Positions 1-9,318 of a stretch of 64,000 nt of DNA are shown here, one piece after another. The translations under genes and the position numbers were made by a program. The notes beneath the pieces are model-generated. The model worked only from the letters and a program-made list of their open reading frames with translations, searched no databases and was not told the origin of the DNA. Positions within the stretch are counted from its first letter, which is position 1, and every line of letters begins with the position of its first letter. The DNA is from Sediminitomix flava (GTDB lineage: Bacteria > Bacteroidota > Bacteroidia > Cytophagales > Flammeovirgaceae), in NCBI RefSeq assembly GCF_003149185.1, contig NZ_QGDO01000001.1, positions 992,001 to 1,056,000 of the forward strand, in the 5' to 3' direction.

Positions 1-809
1 TGATCTTCAGACATCTGTATCTCTTCCATACGCTGCTGCTTTTGCTGCATACGCTGTTGTTTTTCTTCTTCCGCTTTTTCCTCTTCAGATTGCTCAGGTT
101 GTTGCTCTTTTTCGCTTTCAGATTCTTTTCCTTCCTGATCCTGATTTTCCTTCTCTTCGGCGTCTTTTTCGTCATCAGACTTATCAGACTCCTGTTCTTT
201 ATTCTCTTTCTCAGATTCCTCTTTTTCTTTAGATTCATCTGAGTCTTCATTTTCTTTATCCTGATCGGAATTCTCCTTATTCTCCTGTTCTTTATTCTGC
301 TCGTCTTGGTCTCCTTTTTCGTCTTTATTTTGATCGTCTTGGTTCTGCTGATTTTGCTGTTGCTGATCTTGCTCCTCCTTCATTTTCTTGACAATCTCAT
401 AATTTTGGCGAGTGACCTCATTCGTTGGGTCAGCCTTCAAAGCTTCTTTAAATGAAAAAATAGATCTTTCCAGATCTGGTTTTTCACCTTCCACAGCCAT
501 CATTCCCAATTGGTGATAAGCCGCCGACTTCACCATATTATCATTATTCCTACTCAACTGCTCATAAAGCGGTTTTGCACTATCCTTTTGCCCTGCTTTG
601 TAATAAGCATGAGCTAAATTTAAAAGTACAGCCGCATCTTCCACTTCTTCAGTGTAAACCAGATGTTTGTATTTTTCTATGGCAGTATTATAATCTGAGG
701 CGAGAAAAGCTTCTTTGGCAGCTTCTTTATACTCATTAATACGAGCAATCTTAGTAGGATCAACAGACCCTAGCATTGTCAAAAGTAAGATAGCAAGTAA
801 GTGCTTCAT
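1..809 (-). CDS. BatC-like TPR protein with acidic/Gln-rich tail (3' end cut by window)
   Basis: The reading frame opens at an ATG at 807-809 and runs off the left edge, so at least 269 residues are present and the stop is missing. It begins with a hydrophobic signal-like stretch (residues 1-15), followed by TPR-type helices (about 20-130) with the pattern LLNLAHAYYKAGQ and a second repeat ending in LKADP. From about residue 142 it is a long low-complexity tract of Gln, Glu, Lys, Asp and Ser. This layout is that of BatC, the TPR member of the Bacteroidota Bat (aerotolerance) operon, which is thought to act in the periplasm with the von Willebrand-domain proteins BatA and BatB. Here the gene starts its own transcript because its upstream neighbour is divergent; any batD would lie beyond the window. 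The BatC label rests on architecture, so another TPR protein is possible. Confidence 0.65.
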   Translation of the reverse strand, partial: MKHLLAILLLTMLGSVDPTKIARINEYKEAAKEAFLASDYNTAIEKYKHLVYTEEVEDAAVLLNLAHAYYKAGQKDSAKPLYEQLSRNNDNMVKSAAYHQLGMMAVEGEKPDLERSIFSFKEALKADPTNEVTRQNYEIVKKMKEEQDQQQQNQQNQDDQNKDEKGDQDEQNKEQENKENSDQDKENEDSDESKEKEESEKENKEQESDKSDDEKDAEEKENQDQEGKESESEKEQQPEQSEEEKAEEEKQQRMQQKQQRMEEIQMSED

Positions 810-1049
810 GATTTAAAAAGAATAAAAATGATTGACAGTACGATGTATAGACCATATTTCGGACTGTATACTAATGTGGAATATACGACTTCGGATATCT
901 TTAGTAAAATGTCTTTTTGTTTGAGAAAGGATTTTTAAGATAGTTTAAGAATAGTAATCAACACATTCATATTATTCTATTTCCTTCTCATATTCATGAT
1001 TAAAGTGAATGAAGGAAAAATTCCTATTTTAAAAGCTATCAAACTAGCT

Positions 1050-1057
1050 TACCTTTG
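1050..1057 (+). promoter_or_regulatory. Bacteroidota-type -7 box for the glycosyltransferase gene
   Basis: TACCTTTG matches the TAnnTTTG -7 element of Bacteroidota promoters. It lies 32 bp before the ATG at 1089 and inside the longest possible reading frame from 996, so it argues for the later start. The -33 element is weak. Confidence 0.5.
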
Positions 1058-1088
1058 TACAACAGCACGAATTCGATCAGGGTATCAG

Positions 1089-2186
1089 ATGAACAAGAAA
1101 TCTATTTTTTTAGCTTCTACACAAAAACCTATCAATGATAGTAGAATGTTTGAGAAATTTGCTTTATCGCTCTCTCAACATTTCCGACTAAGCGTTTTTG
1201 GATGGAATGCACCTGTCCCTAATGTTCCCGAGATTGAATTTATCTGCCTTCACACCACTCAACGTTTACAATGGTATAAAGAGTTTTGGAAAAGTCTTCA
1301 CACTCAAAAACCAGACTATATCATCGTTCATCATCCCGAATTATTGCCTGTCTCTCTCGCCTATAAAATCAAGCACCCTAGTGTTTGTTTATTTTATGAT
1401 ATGCAAGAGAATTATTTTCGGAATTTCCATTATCAAAATCTGTATCCCAAAGGCATAAAAACCATACTTGGTATAGGCTTTAGAACTCTGGAATATTTAT
1501 CACTACCATTTCTTCAAAAAATCTTCTGTGCCGAAAAGTGCTACCCCAATGAAATTCCATTTATAAAAAAGAAAGCGCTCGTTCTTGAAAATAAATACAA
1601 GAGTCTCTATCCTTCTGAAAAAGATAAAATCAAAGAACCCTTAAAACCTAAAGTCCTTAAACTGCTTTTGTGTGGTACAATTTCTAAAGTTTTTGGAGCA
1701 GAAAGAGCCATTGAATTTGTTGAACGTCTAAACCAAGAATCAACTTTGGTTCAGCTTAAAATAATTGGAAAAGGAGTTGAAGAAGATTTAATTTCTGAGA
1801 TCAAGGAAAAAGCAGAGAAACTAGATTATATCACAATTGAAGGTATTGACCAACTCGTAGCTCATCAGCAAATTATAAATGAAATGAAAAAAGCTGATGC
1901 AATACTTCTTCCTTACCTTCCAAACAAAAGTACGGAAAACTGTATTCCAACGAAGCTCTACGAAGCTATGGCTTTGGGGATTCCTATGTTAATTCAAAAA
2001 AATAAACTGTGGGAAACAATCATTAAGAAACACCAGGCAGGACTTATGATCGACTTCCATTCTACTAACACTCAAATCGTTAATACATTTCTGGAACAAT
2101 CTTTTTACCCCAACGGTATTGTGAAAGAAGCTTATTGGGAAAATGAGGAGAAAAAATTATTGAAAGTCATGAGAGAAATACGCTAA
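1089..2186 (+). CDS. Glycosyltransferase, GT4-type (group 1)
   Basis: This is a 365-residue soluble protein with a GT-B fold. The C-terminal donor-site signature is clear: a short LLPYLPN segment followed by PTKLYEAMALGIPML, the E(x7)E-type region that binds the nucleotide sugar in GT4 enzymes. The middle region (IEFVERLN, then VQLKIIGKG) is the usual start of the second Rossmann half. It probably transfers a sugar to a polysaccharide or lipid, but donor and acceptor cannot be read from sequence. The frame is open back to 996. I chose the ATG at 1089 because a TAnnTTTG promoter box lies at 1050 and because residues after it (MNKKSIFLAS) form the expected first beta strand. The gene for a DtxR-type regulator follows after 30 bp on the same strand. 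Confidence 0.8.
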   Translation: MNKKSIFLASTQKPINDSRMFEKFALSLSQHFRLSVFGWNAPVPNVPEIEFICLHTTQRLQWYKEFWKSLHTQKPDYIIVHHPELLPVSLAYKIKHPSVCLFYDMQENYFRNFHYQNLYPKGIKTILGIGFRTLEYLSLPFLQKIFCAEKCYPNEIPFIKKKALVLENKYKSLYPSEKDKIKEPLKPKVLKLLLCGTISKVFGAERAIEFVERLNQESTLVQLKIIGKGVEEDLISEIKEKAEKLDYITIEGIDQLVAHQQIINEMKKADAILLPYLPNKSTENCIPTKLYEAMALGIPMLIQKNKLWETIIKKHQAGLMIDFHSTNTQIVNTFLEQSFYPNGIVKEAYWENEEKKLLKVMREIR

Positions 2187-2216
2187 TTGCAAACCGTTTG
2201 TATAAAAAATTTGACC

Positions 2217-2885
2217 ATGATTAAGCACGACTTCAGTCATTCCGAAGAGAATTATATCAAAACCATATTTCATTTATCAGAACAAGAGCAAAATGTATCG
2301 ACCAATGCTATTGCTGATGTTTTGAAAACAAAACCTGCTTCGGTTTCAGATATGTTGAAAAAACTTTCTCAAAAGGAAGTGCTCAATTATGTAAAATATA
2401 AAGGTGTTTCACTAACGGAAGAAGGCCGTAAAGTTGCACTTTGGATTATTCGAAAGCATCGACTTTGGGAAGTTTTCTTGGTTGAAAAACTGCATTTCAG
2501 TTGGGATGAAGTTCATGATGTAGCCGAACAGCTAGAGCATATCAAATCTACTCGAATGATTGAACGCTTAGACGAGTTTTTAGGCTTTCCTAAATTTGAC
2601 CCACACGGCGATCCGATTCCTGATGCTGATGGAAACTTCCAAGAACAACAAACAATTTTACTGTGTGAAGCTACACTCAAAAAAGGCTATAAGGTCGTAG
2701 CTGTAAAAGATACAGAGAAAGCATTGCTTCAATACCTGGATAAAATAGGAGTAGGTATTGGTAGCAAAGTCGAGGTTTTAGATAAAATTGAGTATGATGG
2801 TTCTTTAGAATTAGATATTGATGCCCGTAGCCGAAAAATAGTTTCTAAACAGGTTGCTGAAAATATCTTGATTTTGGAAAACTAA
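2217..2885 (+). CDS. mntR: DtxR/MntR-family metal-dependent transcriptional regulator
   Basis: The product has 222 residues. An N-terminal winged helix (about 5-65; EENYIKTIFHLSE and KPASVSDMLKKL) binds DNA. A dimerisation/metal-binding domain (about 66-140) contains the family hallmark EHIKSTRMIERLDEFLGFP followed by DPHGDPIP. A C-terminal FeoA/SH3-like domain (about 150-222) completes the full-length DtxR plan. Members repress metal-uptake genes when loaded with Mn2+ or Fe2+; which metal is used here is not certain, so the symbol is tentative. A TTG-started extension from 2187 is possible, but the ATG at 2217 gives the usual family N-terminus. No metal transporter lies next to it, so the target genes are elsewhere. 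Confidence 0.85.
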   Translation: MIKHDFSHSEENYIKTIFHLSEQEQNVSTNAIADVLKTKPASVSDMLKKLSQKEVLNYVKYKGVSLTEEGRKVALWIIRKHRLWEVFLVEKLHFSWDEVHDVAEQLEHIKSTRMIERLDEFLGFPKFDPHGDPIPDADGNFQEQQTILLCEATLKKGYKVVAVKDTEKALLQYLDKIGVGIGSKVEVLDKIEYDGSLELDIDARSRKIVSKQVAENILILEN

Positions 2886-2906
2886 GGTTCAAATAACCTA
2901 ACAATA

Positions 2907-2952
2907 AAAAAGGTCTTGATAAAAGTAGAAATACTCTTATCAAGACCTTTTT
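2907..2952. terminator. Bidirectional intrinsic terminator
   Basis: A 16-bp perfect stem (2907-2922 with 2937-2952) has an A run on one side and a T run on the other. It lies between the convergent mntR and ttcA genes and can serve both. Confidence 0.9.
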
Positions 2953-2974
2953 CTTTATCTAAATACGCTGAAAT

Positions 2975-3784
2975 CTAAGAAATCATAAGTCCCTCTTCAG
3001 GAATCTTAGATTCTAAATTATCAAAGTCATAAAGCTCTCTATCCATCAAATGAGAAGGTGATACATTCTTGATCGAATTAAAGATCACTTCCAATCTATT
3101 CGGATTCTTTTCTTCCCATTCTTGAAGCATCTGTTTGATATTCTGACGCTGTAAACCTTCCTGCGAACCACAAAGATTACAAGGAATAATCGGGAACTGC
3201 TTAATCTCAGCAAATTCCTCAATGTCCTTCTCCTTACAATAAGCCAACGGACGAATGACAACATGCTTTTCATCATCCGTTCTATACTTTGGTGGCATCG
3301 CTTCCAATTTACCACTGAACATCATGTTCAAGAACAATGTCTCAATAATATCATCTCTATGATGTCCTAAGGCAATCTTAGTTACACCTTGCTCTTCAGC
3401 AAAAGTATAGAGTGTTCCTCTTCTCAAACGAGAACAAAGACTACACATCGTTTTACCTTCTGGAACCTTGTCTACAACAATACTGTAGGTATCTTTCTCC
3501 AATATATGATAATTGACATTGATGCTGTCAAGATAGTTTGGCAAAACATCTTCAGGAAAACCTGGCTGTTTTTGATCTAAGTTTACGGCAATGATCTCAA
3601 ACTTATACTTTCCCGTTTTCTGAATGTGCATCAAGATATCAAGCATAGTATAACTATCCTTTCCTCCCGAAAGACAAACCATCACTTTATCTCCATCCTC
3701 AATCAAAGAATAATCTGCAATTGCATTCCATACAGATTTCCTTAATCGTTTTGTCACTTTCAAATCATCAATTTCCGATACCAT
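2975..3784 (-). CDS. ttcA: tRNA 2-thiocytidine biosynthesis protein TtcA
   Basis: This 269-residue PP-loop ATPase carries SGGKDS at residues 39-44, where ATP adenylates the target cytidine. It also has two Cys pairs, CSLC and CNLC, which in TtcA hold the [4Fe-4S] cluster used for sulfur transfer. It thiolates C32 of certain tRNAs in the cytoplasm. Length and motif order match TtcA rather than the related TilS, which lacks the Cys pairs. It is transcribed alone, convergent with mntR, and is the last gene before their shared terminator. Confidence 0.9.
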   Translation of the reverse strand: MVSEIDDLKVTKRLRKSVWNAIADYSLIEDGDKVMVCLSGGKDSYTMLDILMHIQKTGKYKFEIIAVNLDQKQPGFPEDVLPNYLDSINVNYHILEKDTYSIVVDKVPEGKTMCSLCSRLRRGTLYTFAEEQGVTKIALGHHRDDIIETLFLNMMFSGKLEAMPPKYRTDDEKHVVIRPLAYCKEKDIEEFAEIKQFPIIPCNLCGSQEGLQRQNIKQMLQEWEEKNPNRLEVIFNSIKNVSPSHLMDRELYDFDNLESKIPEEGLMIS

Positions 3785-3883
3785 AACAGTTAATTATTAC
3801 GCATTTATTTTCAGACAATTCGTAAGTTAAGGAAATAATTTCAGAGGGCTTACAATTCATTCACTGATATTCGAGAATCGCTA

Positions 3884-4792
3884 TTAAGATAAGTGACTCA
3901 GAATACTCCCACTTTCGTTGACTTCAATACTAATTTCACAGCCCAATACCAAAGGATAATTAGGCTGTTCGTGTCCTATTGCAAAGTTGAAAGCTACAGG
4001 ATAATCAAATTCCTTTACTTTTTCAGTAATAATTTCTTCTGGAGTAAGTGGAAACTCATTCTCATCGTTCTTTCTCGTATCAGTAATCTGACCAATTACT
4101 AAAGCCGCCAAATGATCTAGTTTCCCACAACGCTTCAAATGTGTCATCATCCGATCTATGGTGTAACGGTATTCCCCTATTTCTTCAATAAAGAGAATTT
4201 TGCCTTTCATATCAATGTCTACCAAAGAACCTACTTGATCATTTACAAGGGCTAAATTTCCACCGACAACTACTCCTTGTGCACTTCCAATTCTGTTCAA
4301 CGGAGAAGCTTCGGCTAAAAGAGGCTCTAAACCTTCACCAAATAAAAATTGCTTTAGATTTTCCCTAGAAGGAAGAGAATCTTCTAAACCCATTTGAGCT
4401 AACATACAAGCATGCAAACTCTGTACATTTTCGCTATTGATTTTATAATGTAGGGCAGTAATATCGCTAAAACCAATAAGCCACTTTGGGTTCTCTACAA
4501 ATTTGGTCATATCAATTTGATCCAAAATTCTAGTTAGCCCATAACCACCTCTTGTACATAAAACAGCTTTTACCTCAGGATGGTCAAATGCCCACTGAAT
4601 ATCTTCAAGTCGTTGTTCATCTGTAGCGGCAAGAGAACCATAACTATCTCGGATATACTTACCCTCCAGTACATTAAGCCCCCAAGATTCTAAATAAGAA
4701 AAACCGGCCTCAATTTTGTTTAATGGCGCAGGACTAGACGGGGCAATAATCGCAATTGTATCGCCTTTTTTTAAAAAACTGGGTTGTTTCAT
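3884..4792 (-). CDS. ldcA: LD-carboxypeptidase (peptidase family S66)
   Basis: The 302-residue protein has the S66 plan: an N-terminal IAPSSP strand, RGGYG at 81-85, the nucleophile Ser109 in IGFSDIT, the acid around Glu203-Glu204 in FIEEIGEY, and His274 in AIGHEQ. These match the Ser-Glu-His triad of LdcA. The enzyme removes the terminal D-Ala from murein tetrapeptides during peptidoglycan recycling. There is no signal peptide, so it is cytoplasmic. It lies about 80 bp downstream of the ompH genes but beyond their terminator, so it is probably transcribed separately. Confidence 0.88.
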   Translation of the reverse strand: MKQPSFLKKGDTIAIIAPSSPAPLNKIEAGFSYLESWGLNVLEGKYIRDSYGSLAATDEQRLEDIQWAFDHPEVKAVLCTRGGYGLTRILDQIDMTKFVENPKWLIGFSDITALHYKINSENVQSLHACMLAQMGLEDSLPSRENLKQFLFGEGLEPLLAEASPLNRIGSAQGVVVGGNLALVNDQVGSLVDIDMKGKILFIEEIGEYRYTIDRMMTHLKRCGKLDHLAALVIGQITDTRKNDENEFPLTPEEIITEKVKEFDYPVAFNFAIGHEQPNYPLVLGCEISIEVNESGSILSHLS

Positions 4793-4814
4793 CTTGAATT
4801 AAAATAGTTAGTTC

Positions 4815-4848
4815 AAAAAAAACCTGTCATCAGTGTTGATGACAGGCT
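4815..4848 (-). terminator. Intrinsic terminator of the bamA-ompH operon
   Basis: A 10-bp perfect stem (4823-4832 with 4837-4846) and a four-base loop are followed on the minus strand by a T run (complement of 4815-4820). It lies just after the last ompH gene. Confidence 0.85.
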
Positions 4849-4871
4849 TCATATTGAATATTGCAAAAATA

Positions 4872-5378
4872 TTATTTAGCTACTTTCACTTTCTCAATCA
4901 CTTTACCAGTGATATCGTCTTTTCCATTATTGAAAAGAAGCATTGTAATTGGTAATACTTGAGAGTATCCCGCTTCTTTAGCGACATCCTCAATACCTTT
5001 TACAGCTTTTTGTTGCATTGGAATAAGCGCTGCTTGCTCTCTTTGCATCATATCTTGTTGCGACTTTTGTTGGAACTCTTTCAAGCTTGCATCCAATTGT
5101 TGTAACTCTCTTTCTTTTTCTTGAAGAACTAAAGGTACCCAAGTCTCTCTGTTTGCAACGTATTCTTTATACTTTGCTTCAAACTCTTTTTGTTTATTGA
5201 TAAATGAAGCTTCCAATTGCTTACCGTAACTCTCTAATTGAGTCATTTGTGTTTGGTACTCAGGCATTGCTCTGATTACACTATCCAAATCTACATAACC
5301 AAATTTTGTTTGTGCAGAAGCAGAACCCATACCCACTGCCAAGAAAGCTACTAAAGCAAAAATAAATCTAAGTTTCAT
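4872..5378 (-). CDS. OmpH/Skp-family periplasmic chaperone (third copy)
   Basis: A 168-residue protein with a clear signal peptide (residues 1-22, ending in SASA-Q) and the OmpH start motif KFGYVDLDSVIRAMPEY. The middle (about 45-125) is a long charged, Gln/Glu/Lys-rich coiled coil, as in the tentacles of Skp, which hold unfolded outer-membrane proteins in the periplasm. It is the last of three tandem OmpH genes downstream of bamA and sits before a terminator. The division of labour among the three copies is unknown. Confidence 0.88.
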   Translation of the reverse strand: MKLRFIFALVAFLAVGMGSASAQTKFGYVDLDSVIRAMPEYQTQMTQLESYGKQLEASFINKQKEFEAKYKEYVANRETWVPLVLQEKERELQQLDASLKEFQQKSQQDMMQREQAALIPMQQKAVKGIEDVAKEAGYSQVLPITMLLFNNGKDDITGKVIEKVKVAK

Positions 5379-5416
5379 TGTATATAGTCTTTTAAATATT
5401 TCGAAATAATATTGGC

Positions 5417-5917
5417 TTAGTTAAGCATTTTATCGATAATCTTCTGTGTATAATCCTCCACATCAGATCCGTATAAAAGAATCGTAGAAGGAAGCACCAC
5501 ATCAATACCTTCAGCTTCTGCTACAGTTTTGATACTTGCATCCATCTTTTCTTTGATAGGCTTCAATAACTCTTGCTCTTTTTTCAATACTTGAAGTTGA
5601 GCTTCTTGTTGCAATTGGTAAATCTCTTGCTCTAGAGCTTGAAGTCCTCCAATTTCCTCTTGAAGTTGTTGAGGCGTCATAGATTGTTGTTGCACTTGAA
5701 GATTCTGCTGCTTTTGCTGAAACTCCTTTACTTTAACATCTATACGACCTTGGAATTGCTTTTTATATACTTCTAATCTTTTCTGCGAATTTTTAAACTC
5801 TGGCATCGCTACCTTGATGCTGTCCATGTTTACATAAACTGCTTTTTGCGTTTGAGCAAAAGAAACAGTAATGCTCATGATCATTACAGCAAAAAAGCTG
5901 TATAAAACTTTTTTCAT
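5417..5917 (-). CDS. OmpH/Skp-family periplasmic chaperone (second copy)
   Basis: A 166-residue protein with a signal peptide (1-21, ending SFA-Q). The OmpH opening is AVYVNMDSIKVAMPEF, followed by an especially Gln-rich coiled coil (about 55-120). It is the same family as both neighbours, separated by 38 bp from the third copy and 113 bp from the first. The conserved C-terminus (VVLPSTILLYG) resembles that of the third copy (VLPITMLLFN), so these two are closer to each other than to the first copy. Confidence 0.88.
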   Translation of the reverse strand: MKKVLYSFFAVMIMSITVSFAQTQKAVYVNMDSIKVAMPEFKNSQKRLEVYKKQFQGRIDVKVKEFQQKQQNLQVQQQSMTPQQLQEEIGGLQALEQEIYQLQQEAQLQVLKKEQELLKPIKEKMDASIKTVAEAEGIDVVLPSTILLYGSDVEDYTQKIIDKMLN

Positions 5918-6030
5918 GCTTATAAAAAACTTAATTGGTTAAATCCTTCCTCCTAAAAATTCGAATTAGCGCTACGAAAATACTAATTATGAATTATAAC
6001 TTCCCACTTTTTTTAAGACAACTACTTCTT

Positions 6031-6561
6031 TTATTTCGTTGTGTCTTCAGGGTCACCTAAATCTAACTCTTCCAATACAAAATCTGTGTAATTGTGCTTA
6101 GGATCAGAATAGATCATGATAAGATCAGCAGATTTATCAAATAAAAATTGTAGCTTTTTTTTCTTACAAACAGTTTCTGCTGCTTTCGCAATCTGATCTT
6201 GTATTGGTTTTACTAGTTCTTGGCGCTTCAAAAAGAGGAGTCCTTCATAGCCAAAGGCATTGTTCTGATACTTATAAAGCTCATCTTTAACAGTGGCTAT
6301 TTCGGCTAATCGCTCTTCTTTCATTTCTTCAGTGAGTAGAATCTCATCTTGGAGGTACTCACGTTCCATGTCATCGATCTTCTTTCTACGATCTTTAATT
6401 TCTTGTTTCCACTCACTCGCAAACTCATCAAGCATCTTCTGAGCTTCCTGATATTCGGGCATTTGATCCATGATCACTTGCGTATCAATATATCCGAACT
6501 TCTGAGCATAAGCAGAAATTGAAATCGAAAAGGTAAAAAGGAGAAGAAATAAAGATTTCAT
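6031..6561 (-). CDS. OmpH/Skp-family periplasmic chaperone (first copy)
   Basis: The protein has 176 residues from the ATG at 6559-6561; the frame extends upstream to 6666, but only the later start gives a normal signal peptide (MKSLFLLLFTFSISISAYA). The OmpH signature KFGYIDTQVIMDQMPEY follows, then a charged coiled coil. The C-terminus ends in an acidic DLGDPEDTTK. It lies next to bamA, the conserved bamA-skp pairing, and probably keeps BamA substrates soluble in the periplasm. A hairpin between bamA and this gene may lower its expression relative to bamA. Confidence 0.88.
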   Translation of the reverse strand: MKSLFLLLFTFSISISAYAQKFGYIDTQVIMDQMPEYQEAQKMLDEFASEWKQEIKDRRKKIDDMEREYLQDEILLTEEMKEERLAEIATVKDELYKYQNNAFGYEGLLFLKRQELVKPIQDQIAKAAETVCKKKKLQFLFDKSADLIMIYSDPKHNYTDFVLEELDLGDPEDTTK

Positions 6562-6663
6562 ATCTTTTTTAATATTGATCGAGAAGCATTTTAACAAAAA
6601 AAATTCAGATATAAGAATGATCGTATAAGTGAAAACTGAATTTTTGGAAAATTTATGATAAAG

Positions 6664-6691
6664 CAATAAAAAAGCCCCTCAATAGAGGGGC
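6664..6691 (-). terminator. Hairpin terminator after bamA
   Basis: An 8-bp GC-rich stem (6673-6680 with 6684-6691) with a three-base loop is followed on the minus strand by a T run. It lies 20 bp beyond the bamA stop and before the first ompH gene, so it may terminate or attenuate transcription into the chaperones. Confidence 0.8.
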
Positions 6692-6711
6692 TATATATAA
6701 TATTTCTAAGT

Positions 6712-9261
6712 CTATCTGAAAGTCTGACCAATTGTAAAGTGGAACTGGCTTCCTCCGATATTCCCTGTTCCAGGAACATCATCAAATCCGTATCCCCAGT
6801 CAATCCCCAGCATACCAAATGCAGGCATAAAGATACGAGCACCAAAACCTGCCGAGCGCTTCAAGTCAAATGGATTGAACTCATTAAATGTCGCCCAGTT
6901 GTTTCCTGCCTCAGCAAAACCTTGTACATAAATAGTAGCTGAAGGGTTTAGAGAAACAGGGTAACGTAATTCAAGTACATATTTGTTATAAACGGTACCA
7001 CCTTCTCCATTTGTTGATGGAGGAATAATCGAACCGTTAGGATAACCTCTCAAACCGATAGTCTCTGTACCTAACAAATAGTTTTGGTAAGTAATACCGT
7101 CACCACCCAAAATGAATCTTTCAAATGGACCTAAGCCTTTTTCATCGTTATAAGAACCTAGGAAACCAAGGTGTGCACGAGTTGCCAATACCAAATCACC
7201 CACTAGCTTTTGATACCAGAAGTTATCAAACATCCACTTATGGTACTCAACTAGTTTGAATCGGTCATCATTTGTAATCTCTGGATCGCTAAAATCTTTA
7301 TCAGAGAATACAGAATATGGAGGAGTCAAACTGATTTGCAATTGCATCTGAGAACCTTGTCTTGGATAAGTTGGGTTATCTACAGAGTTACGTGCAAATG
7401 TTGTATTGAATGCTAAGTTGTACGAACGTCCTGTATCATAAGAACCAAATCCTGTAGCTCGGAAGTTATCCAAGTTGTAGATACGGTAACTGATCGAGTT
7501 ACTCATCGTAAACCAGTCATCTGGCCATGTCAGACGTCTACCTAAACCAACTGTAATACCTCCAATTCCAAGAGATCCTGTTACATTGTTACTTGCGTCA
7601 AACAATCTCTCAACTGAATACTGGAAACTCACAGACAATGAGTTTGGTTTTCTACCTCCTAACCAAGGCTCTACAAAACTCAAAGAATATGTTTGGTAAA
7701 CTTTACCGTTTGCTTGAACTCTCAATGAAAGCTGCTGACCATCACCTGAAGGAAGTGGTCTCCACTTACTAAAGTCACCTACATTTCTTAGAGAGAAGTT
7801 ATTAAATACAAGACCTACTGTACCTACAAATCCGTAGAAACCTCCCCAACCACCAGAAAGTTCAATCTGGTCATTTGGTTTTTCTTCCAAACTATAAGCA
7901 ATATCTACAGTACCTGTTGACATGTTTGGAAGTGGATTGATACCAATTGTCTCAGGGTTAAAGTACCCCATTTGCATCAATTCACGTTGTGTACGAATCA
8001 ATAAAGAACGGTTGAACTTATCACCAGGAAGTGTTCTCACTTCACGGTGAATAACGTGGTCACTTGTCTTTGTATTACCCGATACTAAAATCTTACTGAT
8101 TGATGTTTGCTCCCCTTCTGAAACTCTCATTTCAATATCAATTGAATCTTCTTCAACCAATACCTCTACAGGAGTAATTCTTGAGAACAAATAACCATCA
8201 TCCATATACAATGCTGATACGTCTCTTCCTTGAGGGTTAAATGTAAGACGAGTCTCTAGCTCACTCTTATTATATACATCCCCTTTTTTGAAACCTAATA
8301 CAGCTGCAAGTTGCTCATCTGTATACTTATAGTTACCAACCCAGTTAATATCTCTGATATAGAAACGTTGACCTTCATCGATCTCCATTTCTACACGTAC
8401 CATTTCTTTTTCGTCTACAATAATATCAATTACTGTATCTCTAACGATTTGGGCATTTCTATATCCTTCTTCGTTATAGAAATCAATAACATTGGCTTTA
8501 TCTGTTTCGTATTCTTCAAGAATGAACTTTGAAGGTGTAAAGATTCTGTAGAAGCGCTTTTCCTTTGTCTTCTTCATCTTACGTTTTACAACCTTCTCTT
8601 CAATTTGCTCTACGCCATCCAGTTTGATTTCATCAATTTTTACTTTCTTTTTCTTATTGACTACAAACTTTAGAATAATACTATTTGAAAGTACTGGATC
8701 TTTCTCCTTAATGACTTTTACCTCACAATTTTTAAATCCTTTTTCAGCATAGTGCTTCTGGATAATATTTACTGAGTTTTTCAACATTGGATCAGTCACA
8801 ATACGACCTCTCATCAAGTTGATTTTGTCTTCAAGTGTACTGGCTTGTCCTTTTGGAATGCCTTCAAAAGAATACTTTGAAAGTTTCGGACGTTCACTAA
8901 GTTCAATCTGAAGGTAAACATCAGATCCTTTAATTTCTGATACAGAGATGGATACATCTCCCACAATACCAAGACGCCAAAGCTTTTTAATGGCATTTGA
9001 TATATCTTCTCCCGGTATCTTTATTTTGTCTCCTACTTTAAACCCTGCAATATTGATCAAAGCGTTTTTGTCATTGAATTGAGCTCCAACAACATTCACA
9101 CCTGCAATCGTATATTCAACGGGAGCGGCATAGCTAATTCCATAATCGCTTCTATAAGATTTGGTATCTAGACCAAATTGGGCAAAGGCATTGCCGGATA
9201 CCAAAGCAAGAAGCAGCGGTAATAAAAGATACTTAAAAAGTCTCAAACCGTTTTGATTCAT
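6712..9261 (-). CDS. bamA: Outer membrane protein assembly factor BamA
   Basis: The product is 849 residues from the ATG at 9259-9261; a GTG four codons earlier is possible. It has a signal peptide ending NAFAQF (about 1-28), then POTRA repeats (about 50-440; each ends in the pattern seen in VVDIIVDEKEMVRVEMEI-like strands), then an Omp85 beta barrel to the end. The loop-6 motif is GLRGYPN, the equivalent of VRGF/Y. The last residue is a barrel-terminal aromatic context (FHFTIGQTFR). It inserts beta-barrel proteins into the outer membrane. It is downstream of uppS and upstream of ompH genes, a classic arrangement. Confidence 0.95.
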   Translation of the reverse strand: MNQNGLRLFKYLLLPLLLALVSGNAFAQFGLDTKSYRSDYGISYAAPVEYTIAGVNVVGAQFNDKNALINIAGFKVGDKIKIPGEDISNAIKKLWRLGIVGDVSISVSEIKGSDVYLQIELSERPKLSKYSFEGIPKGQASTLEDKINLMRGRIVTDPMLKNSVNIIQKHYAEKGFKNCEVKVIKEKDPVLSNSIILKFVVNKKKKVKIDEIKLDGVEQIEEKVVKRKMKKTKEKRFYRIFTPSKFILEEYETDKANVIDFYNEEGYRNAQIVRDTVIDIIVDEKEMVRVEMEIDEGQRFYIRDINWVGNYKYTDEQLAAVLGFKKGDVYNKSELETRLTFNPQGRDVSALYMDDGYLFSRITPVEVLVEEDSIDIEMRVSEGEQTSISKILVSGNTKTSDHVIHREVRTLPGDKFNRSLLIRTQRELMQMGYFNPETIGINPLPNMSTGTVDIAYSLEEKPNDQIELSGGWGGFYGFVGTVGLVFNNFSLRNVGDFSKWRPLPSGDGQQLSLRVQANGKVYQTYSLSFVEPWLGGRKPNSLSVSFQYSVERLFDASNNVTGSLGIGGITVGLGRRLTWPDDWFTMSNSISYRIYNLDNFRATGFGSYDTGRSYNLAFNTTFARNSVDNPTYPRQGSQMQLQISLTPPYSVFSDKDFSDPEITNDDRFKLVEYHKWMFDNFWYQKLVGDLVLATRAHLGFLGSYNDEKGLGPFERFILGGDGITYQNYLLGTETIGLRGYPNGSIIPPSTNGEGGTVYNKYVLELRYPVSLNPSATIYVQGFAEAGNNWATFNEFNPFDLKRSAGFGARIFMPAFGMLGIDWGYGFDDVPGTGNIGGSQFHFTIGQTFR

Positions 9262-9318
9262 TATTCCCAACACTGTAACTTTTACATCTATTCTGTAGGA
9301 TCCAAAAAAATGATTCTA

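Noticed and set aside
42-242. A 66-residue frame on the plus strand rich in Phe and Leu
   Set aside because: It is the complement of the Glu/Lys/Gln-rich tail of the BatC-like gene, and the composition comes from that tract.
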